From positions 1-56,958 of the forward strand of contig UQMU01000012.1 in assembly GCA_900542305.1 (NCBI GenBank): 56,958 bases of DNA, read 5' to 3'. Numbering within the stretch: the first letter of the stretch is position 1; each line of letters begins with the position of its first letter. Source of the DNA: an uncultured Collinsella sp. GTDB taxonomy: Bacteria; Actinomycetota; Coriobacteriia; Coriobacteriales; Coriobacteriaceae. The notes under the pieces are model-generated. The model was not told the DNA's origin. It was given only the letters and a program-made list of their open reading frames with translations, and made no database searches. A program made the position numbers and the translations under genes. Below are positions 42,448 through 50,506 of this stretch, piece by piece.

Positions 42448-44049
42448 ATGGATCAAAGCAAGCCTTCGTTCTTTATCACGACGCCCATCTACTACGTCAA
42501 CGCCGATCCGCACCTGGGCACGGCTTATTCCACCATCATCGCCGACGTTCAGGCTCGCTATCGCCGTTCCGTCGGCTATAACGTCAAGTTCCTGACCGGC
42601 ATGGACGAGCACGGCGAGAAGGTCGCCGAGGCCGCAGCCAAGCACAACATGACGCCGCAGGAGTGGACCGATAGCCAGGCTCCGCACTTCAAGGAGCTTT
42701 GGAGCAAGCTCGAGATTTCCAATGATGACTTCATTCGCACCACCGAGCCGCGCCAGCACCATGCCGTGCAGTACCTGTGGGAGCGCATGAAGGAGTCCGG
42801 CTACCTGTATAAGGGCAGCTACGACGGCTGGTATTGCGTGCCTGACGAGACCTACTTTACCGATACGCAGGTCCAGAAGGGCGACGAGGAGTACGGCAGC
42901 GTCGGCCAGCACCTGTGCCCCGACTGCCACCGTCCGCTTGAGCGCGTGCAGGAGGAGTCCTACTTCTTTAAGCTTTCTGCCTTCCAGGACAAGCTGCTTA
43001 AGCTCTATGACGAGCATCCCGACTTTGTCGAGCCTGCGTTTCGCATGAACGAGGTTCGCAGCTTTGTCGAGGGCGGCCTTAACGACCTTTCCGTGAGCCG
43101 TACGAGCTTTGACTGGGGCATTCAGGTCCCGTTTGACGAGGGTCACGTGACCTACGTGTGGTTCGATGCGCTGCTCAACTATATGACGGCCGTCGGCTAC
43201 GGTGTCGACACCGACGAGGCGCGTGCCGAGCTGGCCTATCGCTGGCCCGCGCAGTTCCACATCGTGGGTAAGGACATCATCCGCTTCCACTGCGTCATTT
43301 GGCCCGCCATGCTCATGGCCATCGGCGAGGCCCTGCCCGAGCACGTCTTTGCCCACGGCTTCCTGACCGTGCGCAATGCCGAGACCGGCAAGGCCGAGAA
43401 GATGTCCAAGAGCCGCGGCAACGCCATCGCTCCGCAGGACGTTATCGACATGCTGGGCGTCGAGGGCTATCGCTACTACTTTATGACCGACGTCGTCCCC
43501 GGCACCGACGGTGCCATCAGCTTCGACCGCATGGAGCAGGTCTACAACGCCGACCTGGCCAACAGCTGGGGCAACCTCATCTCGCGTTCGCTCAACATGA
43601 GCGGCAAGTATTTTGACGGTTGCGCGCCCGCCAAGCCCGCATCGTTCGATGCGTTCGACAACCCGCTGGCAAAGATTGCCGACGGTTTGGTCGAGCGCTA
43701 CATGGCCAAGATGGACGTGCTCGATTACGGTGGAGCCAAGGACGAGGTCATGGAGCTCATCCACGCCGCCAACCACTACATCGAGGACTCCGAGCCTTGG
43801 GCACTTGCCAAGGACGAGGCCAAGGCTGACGAGCTGGCGTTTGTGATCTACAACCTGCTCGAGGCCATCCGCATTGCCGCTCACCTGCTGATGCCGCTCA
43901 TGCCCCAGACTTCTGCCGAGGCTCTGCGCCGCCTGTCCTGCGAGGACGAGGCCGCGAGCGACGACCTCAAGGGCATTTGCGCTTGGGGCCTGCTTGCTGG
44001 TGGTCGGCCCGTCGAGAAGGGCGATCCGCTGTTCCCGCGTCTGGCGTAG
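42448..44049 (+). CDS. metG: Methionine-tRNA ligase
   Basis: 533 residues. Class I synthetase: FFITTPIYYVNADPHLGTAY with the HLGT (HIGH-type) motif, FLTGMDEHGEKV, one C-P-x-C pair (about 152-155), WFDALLNY, and KMSKSRGN (about 322). The C-terminal EMAP-like tRNA-binding domain of about 650-residue homologues is absent, so it should act as the short form. GGAGGA lies about 9 bases before the ATG. Confidence 0.97.
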   Translation: MDQSKPSFFITTPIYYVNADPHLGTAYSTIIADVQARYRRSVGYNVKFLTGMDEHGEKVAEAAAKHNMTPQEWTDSQAPHFKELWSKLEISNDDFIRTTEPRQHHAVQYLWERMKESGYLYKGSYDGWYCVPDETYFTDTQVQKGDEEYGSVGQHLCPDCHRPLERVQEESYFFKLSAFQDKLLKLYDEHPDFVEPAFRMNEVRSFVEGGLNDLSVSRTSFDWGIQVPFDEGHVTYVWFDALLNYMTAVGYGVDTDEARAELAYRWPAQFHIVGKDIIRFHCVIWPAMLMAIGEALPEHVFAHGFLTVRNAETGKAEKMSKSRGNAIAPQDVIDMLGVEGYRYYFMTDVVPGTDGAISFDRMEQVYNADLANSWGNLISRSLNMSGKYFDGCAPAKPASFDAFDNPLAKIADGLVERYMAKMDVLDYGGAKDEVMELIHAANHYIEDSEPWALAKDEAKADELAFVIYNLLEAIRIAAHLLMPLMPQTSAEALRRLSCEDEAASDDLKGICAWGLLAGGRPVEKGDPLFPRLA

Positions 44050-44091
44050 AGACCGCGCGAGCGCCATATCGGCAATTTGCTGTTTAGCTGT

Positions 44092-44127
44092 AAGGGCATG
44101 GCCGCCACGGTCCATGCCCTTTTGTTT
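44092..44127 (+). terminator. Terminator of metG
   Basis: Perfect 10-bp stem 44092-44101 / 44112-44121, 10-base loop, then TTGTTTC. Confidence 0.85.
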
Positions 44128-44159
44128 CAAGACGCCGCCATCATGCTAAGGAGGCAACC

Positions 44160-45020
44160 ATGACAACTTCGCCTTTGGCAAACCCCACGGCCACCAGGGA
44201 GCTGCTAGAGGAGTTTGGCCTTGCGACTAAGCATCGCCTGGGCCAGAACTTTCTAATCGACAATCATGTGATCGAGCGTATCTGCGAGCTTGCCGAGCTT
44301 GCAGGTGACGAGCGCGTACTCGAGGTGGGTCCGGGTTGCGGCACGTTGACACTTGCGTTGCTGCAGGAGGCGGCGTGCGTTACGTCGATCGAGGCCGATC
44401 CCGAGCTTGAGCCGGTGCTTGACGCCCACGCCGCCGACTATGCCAACTTCCGCTTTATCATGGGCGATGCGCTCAAGGTGGGCCCGGAGCAGATTGAGCA
44501 GGTTGCGGGCGGTACGCCGACGGTGTTTGTCGCGAATCTGCCCTACAACGTGGCGGCGACGATCATCCTTCAGTTCTTCCAGACGATGCCCGCGCTTAAG
44601 CGCGCTGTCGTCATGGTTCAAAAGGAGGTTGCCGATCGCATTGCCGCAACGCCCGGTAACAAGACCTATGGCGGCTACACGGCAAAACTCGGCCTGTACG
44701 CGCAGGTGACGGGTCGCTTTGAGGTGCCGCCGCGTTGCTTTATGCCGGCGCCGCACGTGGACTCGGCCGTCGCGCGTATCGACCGTGTTGACGGCGTGGT
44801 GCCCGAGGGGCTCGATCGCGAATTTGTGGCCCGCGTGATTGATGCTGCATTTGCTCAGCGTCGCAAGACCATCCGCAATTCCATGAGCGCCAACGGCTTT
44901 GCCAAGGACGTGCTCGATGCTGCCTTTGAGGCTTGCGGTATTGCACCCACCACGCGCGCCGAGACGCTTGATGTTGCTGACTTTGTCCGTCTGGCCCAGG
45001 AGCTAATCCATGATGCCTAA
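44160..45020 (+). CDS. rsmA: 16S rRNA (adenine1518/1519-N6)-dimethyltransferase
   Basis: 286 residues. KsgA family: KHRLGQNFLIDNHVIERI start, SAM motif EVGPGCGTLTLALL, acidic loop EADPEL, catalytic NLPYNVAA, MVQKEVADRI and PPRCFMPAPHVDSAV. It dimethylates helix 45 late in 30S assembly, a process shared with RsgA elsewhere in the window. AAGGAGG precedes the ATG by 6 bases. It overlaps tatD by 11 bp. Confidence 0.97.
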   Translation: MTTSPLANPTATRELLEEFGLATKHRLGQNFLIDNHVIERICELAELAGDERVLEVGPGCGTLTLALLQEAACVTSIEADPELEPVLDAHAADYANFRFIMGDALKVGPEQIEQVAGGTPTVFVANLPYNVAATIILQFFQTMPALKRAVVMVQKEVADRIAATPGNKTYGGYTAKLGLYAQVTGRFEVPPRCFMPAPHVDSAVARIDRVDGVVPEGLDREFVARVIDAAFAQRRKTIRNSMSANGFAKDVLDAAFEACGIAPTTRAETLDVADFVRLAQELIHDA

Positions 45021-45927
45021 TGCCGAACGTGTGACGTTTACCAAGAATAAGAAGACGGTTGCTTGTCCCGTGCCCTTGGCACCGCTTGCCGACACGCATG
45101 CGCATCTGCTTTCGTTCTGGGGCAAGGATGTGCCTGAGACGCTCGTGCGTGCCAAGGCGGCGGGCGTCGACCTGTTGGTGACGATGTTCGACCCCATCGC
45201 TGATAAACGCAGCGTGACGGACTATAGCGACTGGCTGACGCGCGAGATTCTGCCGATGCAGGATATCCCGCAGATCAAGTATCTTGCCGGCGTGCATCCG
45301 TATGGCGCGCCGGACTATGCCGACGACGTTCACGCACAGGTCGTTGCCGCACTCGATGATCCCTTATGCGCCGGTATTGGCGAAATCGGCCTGGACTACC
45401 ACATGGACTATGACGACGATATCGCGCCGGCACCCCATAACGTGCAGATTGACTGCATGGCGCGCCAGCTCGAGCTTGCCGTGTGCCGTAACGTGCCGGT
45501 GGAGCTACATCTGCGTCACGAGGACACGGACCAGGAGCGCACCTCGCACGTGGACGCCTACAACGTGCTTCGTGAGGTGGGCGTGCCCCAGGCCGGTTGT
45601 GTGCTGCACTGCTTTGGCGAGGACCGCGCCACGATGGAGCGCTTTGTGGAGCTGGGCTGCTATATCGCCTATGGTGGTGCGGCCACCTTCAAGCGCAACG
45701 ACGACGTGCGCGAGGCATTTGCGGCAACCCCACTCGATCGAATTTTGTTCGAGACGGATTGCCCGTATATGGCTCCGGAGCCCATCCGCGGTCTTGAATG
45801 CGAGCCCGCAATGATCTCCATTACGGCAAACGCGCTGGTTAACGACCGTGTCGATCGCACTGGTGAGGACGCCGAAACAATCGCGCAAGCCGCTTGGGAG
45901 AATGCCTGCAAACTTTTTCAAAAATAG
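45010..45927 (+). CDS. TatD-family metal-dependent hydrolase
   Basis: 305 residues. TIM-barrel amidohydrolase fold with metal ligands in ADTHAHL (about 28-32), GEIGLDYH, VELHLRHED, HCFGE and FETDCPYMAPEP. TatD proteins are magnesium-dependent DNases. It has an added loop YHMDYDDDIAPAPHN. ATG 45010 overlaps the rsmA end, with CAGGAG 7 bases upstream; coupling to rsmA is common. Confidence 0.92.
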   Translation: MMPNAERVTFTKNKKTVACPVPLAPLADTHAHLLSFWGKDVPETLVRAKAAGVDLLVTMFDPIADKRSVTDYSDWLTREILPMQDIPQIKYLAGVHPYGAPDYADDVHAQVVAALDDPLCAGIGEIGLDYHMDYDDDIAPAPHNVQIDCMARQLELAVCRNVPVELHLRHEDTDQERTSHVDAYNVLREVGVPQAGCVLHCFGEDRATMERFVELGCYIAYGGAATFKRNDDVREAFAATPLDRILFETDCPYMAPEPIRGLECEPAMISITANALVNDRVDRTGEDAETIAQAAWENACKLFQK

Positions 45928-45930
45928 TTC

Positions 45931-45959
45931 TTGCGTTCGTGGTGGCGCTCCGTTATTCT
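45931..45959 (+). promoter_or_regulatory. Promoter of tRNA-Leu
   Basis: TTGCGT (45931-45936), exact 17-bp spacer, TATTCT (45954-45959), 11 bp before the tRNA. Confidence 0.75.
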
Positions 45960-45970
45960 AATTCCTGCAC

Positions 45971-46057
45971 GCGGGCGTGGCGGAATTGGCAGACGCGTAC
46001 GGTTCAGGTCCGTATGGGGGCAACCCCATGAAGGTTCAAGTCCTTTCGCCCGCACCA
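45971..46057 (+). tRNA. tRNA-Leu (CAG)
   Basis: Class II tRNA: acceptor GCGGGCG/CGCCCGC, anticodon stem TACGG/CCGTA with loop TTCAGGT (anticodon CAG), long variable arm TGGGGGCAACCCCA, T-loop TTCAAGT, discriminator A, encoded CCA 46055-46057. Confidence 0.95.
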
Positions 46058-46097
46058 TTAAATTAAAGAGCTCCCAGCAATGGGAGCTTTTTTGTTA
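46040..46097 (+). repeat. Direct repeat A: tRNA-Leu 3' end plus terminator
   Basis: 58 bp starting inside the T-loop and running through acceptor, CCA and terminator. Repeated with a few substitutions at 46229-46286, 189 bp downstream. Confidence 0.9.
46069..46093 (+). terminator. Terminator of tRNA-Leu
   Basis: Perfect stem AGCTCCCA (46069-46076), loop GCAA, TGGGAGCT (46081-46088), T tract to 46093. Confidence 0.93.
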
Positions 46098-46103
46098 AGG
46101 GCC

Positions 46104-46129
46104 CTTCACAGGGACTTGAACCTGTGAAG
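46104..46129 (-). repeat. Antisense T-arm mimic downstream of tRNA-Leu
   Basis: On the minus strand a perfect 9-bp stem CTTCACAGG/CCTGTGAAG encloses TTCAAGTC, the same T-loop sequence as the adjacent tRNA-Leu. It starts 7 bp after direct repeat A. Confidence 0.75.
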
Positions 46130-46135
46130 GAGCGA

Positions 46136-46227
46136 GCGTAAAGAAAACGCGGAGCGTTTTTAGCGAGCTGGCGAGGACGCCGGCAGGCGGCCGAAGCCGG
46201 TGCGGATCCGCGAAGCGGATACGCGGA
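46136..46227. repeat. 92-bp tRNA-associated repeat core, copy 1
   Basis: Matches 51119-51210 at 86 of 92 bases. Contains small hairpins AAAACGC/GCGTTTT and ATCCGC-GAA-GCGGAT. It is flanked by duplicated tRNA-Leu 3' ends. No ORF of note. Confidence 0.92.
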
Positions 46228-46228
46228 C

Positions 46229-46286
46229 GTCCTTTCGCCCGCACCATTGAATGAAAGAACTCCCAGCAATGGGAGCTTTTTTGTTA
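46229..46286 (+). repeat. Direct repeat B: second copy of tRNA-Leu 3' end plus terminator
   Basis: Begins at the last two T-loop bases, includes acceptor 3' strand, ACCA and a complete terminator (TCCCA, GCAA, TGGGA, T6). No 5' half of a tRNA accompanies it. Confidence 0.9.
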
Positions 46287-46307
46287 TGTACGATCTCCTT
46301 GTACGGG

Positions 46308-46313
46308 TATCCT
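46308..46313 (+). promoter_or_regulatory. Candidate -10 box of the SPFH gene
   Basis: TATCCT, 33 bp upstream of the start; no clear -35. Confidence 0.35.
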
Positions 46314-46345
46314 AATGCCAACGTGTGCCTATCAGAGGAGAGACC

Positions 46346-47284
46346 ATGCTGTTGTCCGGTATCATCGCCGCCCTTACCAGCCTTTTGATTCCCATCATCA
46401 TTCTGTTGCTACTGCTTCCCAACGCCTGCTATGTCGTTGAACAACAGCATGCCGTGATCATCGAGCGCCTGGGCAAGTTTAACCGCATCGTCAACGCGGG
46501 CTTCCACATGAAGGTGCCCGTGATCGACCGCAAGGCCGCCACGGTGAGCCTGCGCACCATGAAAAACGGTTTTGGCATCGACGTTAAGACCCAGGACAAC
46601 GTGACCATCGGCCTTGAGGTCTCTGCTCAGTACCACGTGAGCTATGACATGGGCGCCGGCCCGGCAGATTCGGGTATCTACAAGAGCTACTACATGCTGC
46701 AGGAGCCCGTCGACCAGATGCGTGACTTCATCACCGACGCCCTACGCTCTTCGATTCCCGTCTACACACTCGATGAGGTCTTTGCCAAGAAGGATGACAT
46801 CGCCAAGGATGTCAACGCTACCGTTTCCGAGCAGATGGCCGCCTACGGCTTCACCCTCGTGTCGACGCTCATCACCAAAATCGCACTGCCGACCGAGGTC
46901 GAGAACTCCATGAACGACATCAACGCCGCCCAGCGCAAGCGCGCTGCGGCACAGGAGCTCGCCGAGGCCGACCGCATCAAGCGCGTCACCGAGGCGACCG
47001 CCGAGGCCGAGGCAATGGAAAAGGCGGGCGAGGGCATCGCCAACCAGCGCAAGGCCATTGCACTGGGTATCAAAGATTCGCTCGAGATCATCCAGGAGAC
47101 GGGTGTCGGCAATGACGAGGCCAACCAACTGTTCATGTTTACGCAGTGGTCCGAGATGATGACGGAGTTCGCTCGCACGGGTAAAACCTCGACGGTCGTG
47201 CTGCCGAGCGACTTTTCGCAGTCGGCCTCTATGTTCGAGCAGATGCTGGCTGCCGGAAAGGTTCAGAACGAGTCAAAGGAGTAG
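46346..47284 (+). CDS. SPFH/Band 7 domain membrane protein (stomatin-like)
   Basis: 312 residues. One N-terminal membrane segment (about 5-27), then the SPFH core: VVEQQHAVIIERLGKFNRIVNAGFHMKVPVIDR, LRTMKNGFGIDVKTQDNVTIGLEV, RDFITDALRSSIP. A long Ala/Glu-rich coiled coil follows (about 195-245). It likely forms oligomers at membrane microdomains; the partner protease usually linked to such proteins is not adjacent. ATG 46346 follows AGAGGAGAG. Seven bases separate it from rlmH. Confidence 0.9.
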   Translation: MLLSGIIAALTSLLIPIIILLLLLPNACYVVEQQHAVIIERLGKFNRIVNAGFHMKVPVIDRKAATVSLRTMKNGFGIDVKTQDNVTIGLEVSAQYHVSYDMGAGPADSGIYKSYYMLQEPVDQMRDFITDALRSSIPVYTLDEVFAKKDDIAKDVNATVSEQMAAYGFTLVSTLITKIALPTEVENSMNDINAAQRKRAAAQELAEADRIKRVTEATAEAEAMEKAGEGIANQRKAIALGIKDSLEIIQETGVGNDEANQLFMFTQWSEMMTEFARTGKTSTVVLPSDFSQSASMFEQMLAAGKVQNESKE

Positions 47285-47290
47285 GCACGC

Positions 47291-47761
47291 GTGAAATACA
47301 CCGTCGTTTGTGTTGGCAAGCTCAAAGAGCGCTTTTGGAAGGACGCGTGCGCTGAGTACACCAAGCGCCTAGGCGCCTATGCCAAGGTGGATATCCGCGA
47401 GGTGGCCGATATCGACCCGGCTAAGGCGGGCGGCGTGGATGCCGCGCGCGACAAGGAGGGGGCGGCAATTCTTGCTGCATTGCCGTCTCGAGCGCATGTG
47501 ATCCTGCTGGCTATCGAGGGCAAGGAGCGTTCGAGTGAGGAGCTCTCGGCGAGGCTCGACGATCTTATGCTACGAGGCAGCAGCGACATCGCCTTTGTGA
47601 TTGGCGGTTCGGACGGCGTGAGCGATGAGGTGCGCGCCCGCGCCGACGAGATGCTCAGCTTTGGACGCATTACCTTGCCGCATAACTTGGCGCGCGTGGT
47701 GCTGCTGGAGCAAATCTACCGCGCCTGCAAGATCAGCCGTGGCGAGCCGTATCACAAATAG
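47291..47761 (+). CDS. rlmH: 23S rRNA (pseudouridine1915-N3)-methyltransferase
   Basis: 156 residues, normal length. SPOUT fold: MKYTVVCVGKLKERFWKDACAEYTKRL start, ILLAIEGKERSSEELSARL, and the knot region FVIGGSDGVSDEVRARADEMLSFGRITLPHNLARVVLLEQIYRACKISRGEPYHK. GTG start with AAAGGAG 8 bases before it. It modifies the stalk of helix 69 on 70S ribosomes. Confidence 0.97.
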   Translation: MKYTVVCVGKLKERFWKDACAEYTKRLGAYAKVDIREVADIDPAKAGGVDAARDKEGAAILAALPSRAHVILLAIEGKERSSEELSARLDDLMLRGSSDIAFVIGGSDGVSDEVRARADEMLSFGRITLPHNLARVVLLEQIYRACKISRGEPYHK

Positions 47762-47834
47762 GTCGGCAATACGAAACAATGGCGTGGGACAATACCTTTC
47801 GTTTTGAGGAATGTGTCTGAAAGGACTATGAGAT

Positions 47835-48605
47835 ATGAAGATTGGATTTGTCGGTTTTGGCAATATGGCGAGCGCTATGGCCGATGGCTGGATCGCTGCC
47901 GGTGTAGCTGCGAGCGACATGTGCGCCTGCGCGGGTCGCTACGACGCACTGGTTGAGCGCTGCGAGGCGCGCGGCATGGTCGCCTGCCACGATGCCGCCG
48001 AGGTTGTCGCCGCATCCGATATCGTGGTCGCTGCGGTCAAACCGTACATGATCGAGAAGGTATTCGCCCCGCTCAAGGATGCTCTTGCCAAAAAGGTCGT
48101 TCTGTCGGTTGCCTGGACCTGGGACAGTGCCAAGTGGGAGCAGGTCCTGCCGGGCGTCGCGCATATCTCGACGGTGCCCAACACACCGGTTTCGGTGGGC
48201 GAGGGCGTCATCGCTTGCGAGAAGGCTTCCACGCTTAGTGATGAGCAGAGCGCAGTGGTGCTTGATTTGCTTGGCAAGCTCGGTGCGGTGGTCGAACTCG
48301 ATACGAGCCTGCTGTTTGTGGGCGGCACGGTGGGTGGTTGCGCTCCGGCATTTGTCGCCATGGCAATCGAGGCCCTGGGCGATGCAGCGGTCAAGCACGG
48401 TATCCCGCGTGCCGATGCCTATCGCATTGTGAGCCAGATGGTGTTGGGTACGGCAAAGCTGCAGCTTGCAACTGGCCAGCATCCTGCGGCGATGAAGGAT
48501 GCCGTATGCTCGCCCGGTGGTGCCACCATCAAGGGCGTCGTTGCGCTCGAGGACGCCGGCATGCGCAGCGCCCTGGTCAAGGCAATCGACGCAACTCTCC
48601 AGTAA
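47835..48605 (+). CDS. proC: Pyrroline-5-carboxylate reductase
   Basis: 256 residues. Last step of proline synthesis. N-terminal Rossmann motif GFVGFGNMASAMADGW, VVAAVKPYMI, VPNTPVSVGEG, and the C-terminal dimer domain with VGGCAPAFVAMAIEALGDAAVKHGIPRADAYRI and PGGATIKGV. AAAGGA is located about 10 bases before the ATG. Gap of 73 bp after rlmH, so it may share that transcript. Confidence 0.95.
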   Translation: MKIGFVGFGNMASAMADGWIAAGVAASDMCACAGRYDALVERCEARGMVACHDAAEVVAASDIVVAAVKPYMIEKVFAPLKDALAKKVVLSVAWTWDSAKWEQVLPGVAHISTVPNTPVSVGEGVIACEKASTLSDEQSAVVLDLLGKLGAVVELDTSLLFVGGTVGGCAPAFVAMAIEALGDAAVKHGIPRADAYRIVSQMVLGTAKLQLATGQHPAAMKDAVCSPGGATIKGVVALEDAGMRSALVKAIDATLQ

Positions 48606-48608
48606 AAC

Positions 48609-48766
48609 CGACCAAAAAAAGGAAGGGTTTATTATTGGCAGGTATTTTCTGCGGTTTTGTCCTTTTAGCGAAAAGCGCCCCGCAACTGGCTCAATTCCAG
48701 TTGCGGGGCGCTTGCGTTTGCCCAGATAAAACAGACCAAAATAAACCTGTCCCTTTTTGGCAGGTT
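48609..48766. repeat. MITE-like element with imperfect terminal inverted repeats
   Basis: The left end (about 48609-48642) and right end (about 48731-48766) are imperfect inverted repeats built on GACCAAAA, GG-rich and GTTTATT blocks. The interior holds a strong 14-bp palindrome CGCCCCGCAACTGG / CCAGTTGCGGGGCG (about 48676-48710). No ORF inside. It may instead contain the proC terminator. Confidence 0.55.
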
Positions 48767-48938
48767 AGTCCCAGAAGCTGTCTTCCTCATCCTTGGACTT
48801 GGGTCCGCGGTCGACGTACATCTTATGGGTACGCTTCTCCATTACAAAGGCAAGAATCGCAAATAACAGGATGCCGCCGGCGAAAAGGATGGCAAAACCG
48901 GTGCGGGTGCCAAACAAAAAGGAAAAAACTGCGTCCAT
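48765..48938 (-). CDS. Small single-pass membrane protein, DUF6724-like
   Basis: 57 residues, too short for most gene finders. MDAVFSFLFGTRTGFAILFAGGILLFAILAFVMEKRTHKMYVDRGPKSKDEEDSFWD: one hydrophobic helix (about 14-33) and a charged acidic tail. It resembles the coriobacterial DUF6724 family, recalled from memory. AAGAAGG lies 7 bases before the ATG. It is divergent from serS across a promoter region. Function unknown. Confidence 0.75.
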   Translation of the reverse strand: MDAVFSFLFGTRTGFAILFAGGILLFAILAFVMEKRTHKMYVDRGPKSKDEEDSFWD

Positions 48939-48962
48939 TGGGTGCCTTCTTGCGTAGTTGAG

Positions 48963-48992
48963 TTGGGTCGTAAACGCTCATAAGTATATACT
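48963..48992 (+). promoter_or_regulatory. Promoter of serS with overlapping palindrome
   Basis: TTGGGT (48963-48968), 18-bp spacer, TATACT (48987-48992). The -10 lies in the palindrome AAGTATATACTT (48982-48993), and GGTTGCAACC (49010-49019) is a second palindrome near the start site. Confidence 0.55.
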
Positions 48993-49049
48993 TGCCCATA
49001 CATGTACAAGGTTGCAACCTAAATGGAATGTATATCGCCGGAGGATCTA

Positions 49050-50333
49050 ATGCTTGATATCAAGTTTGTTCGCGAGAACCCCGATGCCATCGATGTCGCC
49101 ATGGCTAACCGCCAGACGTCTTGGGATCGCGAGAAGTTCTTTGAGCTCGACGACGAGCGCCGTGCCGTCATCACCGAGGTCGAGGAGCTCCAGGCTACGC
49201 GCAATGCCGAGTCCAAGAAGATCGGCGCCCTGATGAAGGAGGGCAAGAAGGACGAGGCCGAGGCCGCCAAGGAGGCCGTGCGCGCCGTCAACGAGAAGAT
49301 TGACGGTCTGGCCGAGCGCCGTACTGCTCTCGAGCAGGAGCAGTACGACTTCATGGCTCACCTGCCCAACATTCCTTGCGAGGCCACGCCGTACGGCAAG
49401 GACGAGGACGAGAATATTGAGCGCCGTCGTTGGGGCACCCCGCGCGAGTTCGACTTCGACTTTAAGCCGCATTGGGATCTGGGCACCGATCTGGACATCC
49501 TCGACTTCGAGCGCGGCAACAAGCTCTCCGGCAGCCGTTTTACCGTTCTCGGTGGCGCTGGCGCCCGCCTGGAGCGCGCCCTCATCAACTTCTTCCTCGA
49601 TACGCACACCAGCCGTGGCTTTAAGGAGTGGTGGCCGCCCATCGTCGTCAAGCGTCAGACCATGTTTGGCACGGGTCAGCTGCCCAAGTTCGAGGACGAC
49701 GCCTATCACGTCTCGGGCGACAACTTCCTGATCCCCACCGCCGAGGTCGTGCTTACCAACCTGCACGCCGGCGAGGTCCTCGATGCCGACACTCTGCCGC
49801 GTCGCTACACCGCCTTCACCCCCTGCTTCCGCGAGGAGGCCGGTTCCGCCGGTCGCGATACCCGCGGCATCATCCGTCAGCACGAGTTCGACAAGGTCGA
49901 GATGGTCAAGTTCGCTAAGCCGGAGGAGTCCGACGAGGAGCTCGAGAGCATGACCGCCGAGGCCGAGTATCTGCTGCAGCAGCTGGGCCTTCCGTATCGC
50001 GTGATTAGCCTGTGCACCGGCGACTTGGGCTTCTCTGCCCGTCAGACCTACGACGTCGAGGTCTGGCTGCCGAGCTACAACGCCTACAAGGAGATCAGCT
50101 CCTGCTCCAACTGCGGCGACTTCCAGGCCCGCCGCGCCAACATCAAGTACCGCGACCCCGAGAACTTCAAGGGTTCGCGCTACCTGCACACCCTTAACGG
50201 TTCCGGCCTGCCGGCTGGTCGTACCATGGCTGCCATTCTGGAGAACTACCAGAACGCCGACGGCACCATCACGATCCCCGAGGTTCTGCGTCCCTACATG
50301 GGCGGCCTCGAGAAGATCGAGCCGGTCGCGTAA
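49050..50333 (+). CDS. serS: Serine-tRNA ligase
   Basis: 427 residues. N-terminal coiled-coil arm (about 25-105, long charged helix pair), then class II core with motif 2 FTPCFREEAGSAGRDTRGIIRQHEFDKVEMV and motif 3 LNGSGLPAGRTMAAILENYQ. ATG 49050 (MLDIKFVREN) is the canonical family start and has GGAGG 5 bases upstream; ATG 49023 is rejected. No T-box is visible, in contrast to pheS. Confidence 0.97.
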   Translation: MLDIKFVRENPDAIDVAMANRQTSWDREKFFELDDERRAVITEVEELQATRNAESKKIGALMKEGKKDEAEAAKEAVRAVNEKIDGLAERRTALEQEQYDFMAHLPNIPCEATPYGKDEDENIERRRWGTPREFDFDFKPHWDLGTDLDILDFERGNKLSGSRFTVLGGAGARLERALINFFLDTHTSRGFKEWWPPIVVKRQTMFGTGQLPKFEDDAYHVSGDNFLIPTAEVVLTNLHAGEVLDADTLPRRYTAFTPCFREEAGSAGRDTRGIIRQHEFDKVEMVKFAKPEESDEELESMTAEAEYLLQQLGLPYRVISLCTGDLGFSARQTYDVEVWLPSYNAYKEISSCSNCGDFQARRANIKYRDPENFKGSRYLHTLNGSGLPAGRTMAAILENYQNADGTITIPEVLRPYMGGLEKIEPVA

Positions 50334-50356
50334 GCTAGCTGCATAGGGGATATGCA

Positions 50357-50385
50357 AGGGCGCTCCTTCGGGGGCGCCCTATTTC
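50357..50385 (+). terminator. Terminator of serS
   Basis: 10-bp stem 50357-50366 / 50371-50380 (one G-U), TTCG tetraloop, followed by ATTT. Confidence 0.8.
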
Positions 50386-50443
50386 GTGCGCAGGTCCATA
50401 CCATGCCGTGCGGACAGCTCAATAGAAAACACACGAACAACTG

Positions 50444-50473
50444 TTCTGTATACAGCTATCTACCTGTTATGCT
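50444..50473 (+). promoter_or_regulatory. Candidate promoter of the downstream hypothetical gene
   Basis: TTCTGT (50444-50449), 18-bp spacer, TATGCT (50468-50473). The palindrome CTGTATACAG overlaps the -35. Confidence 0.4.
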
Positions 50474-50506
50474 TTTGCTAAATAAGAGCGAGAGAAAGGG
50501 GACGCG

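Noticed and set aside
42136..44130. 664-codon open frame on the minus strand
   Set aside because: Antisense to metG and the end of rsmI; no domain and no ribosome site.
46094..46228. Hidden tRNA gene between the duplicated tRNA-Leu ends
   Set aside because: No D-arm or anticodon arm is present in either direction; only a T-arm-like hairpin and the 3' end are found.
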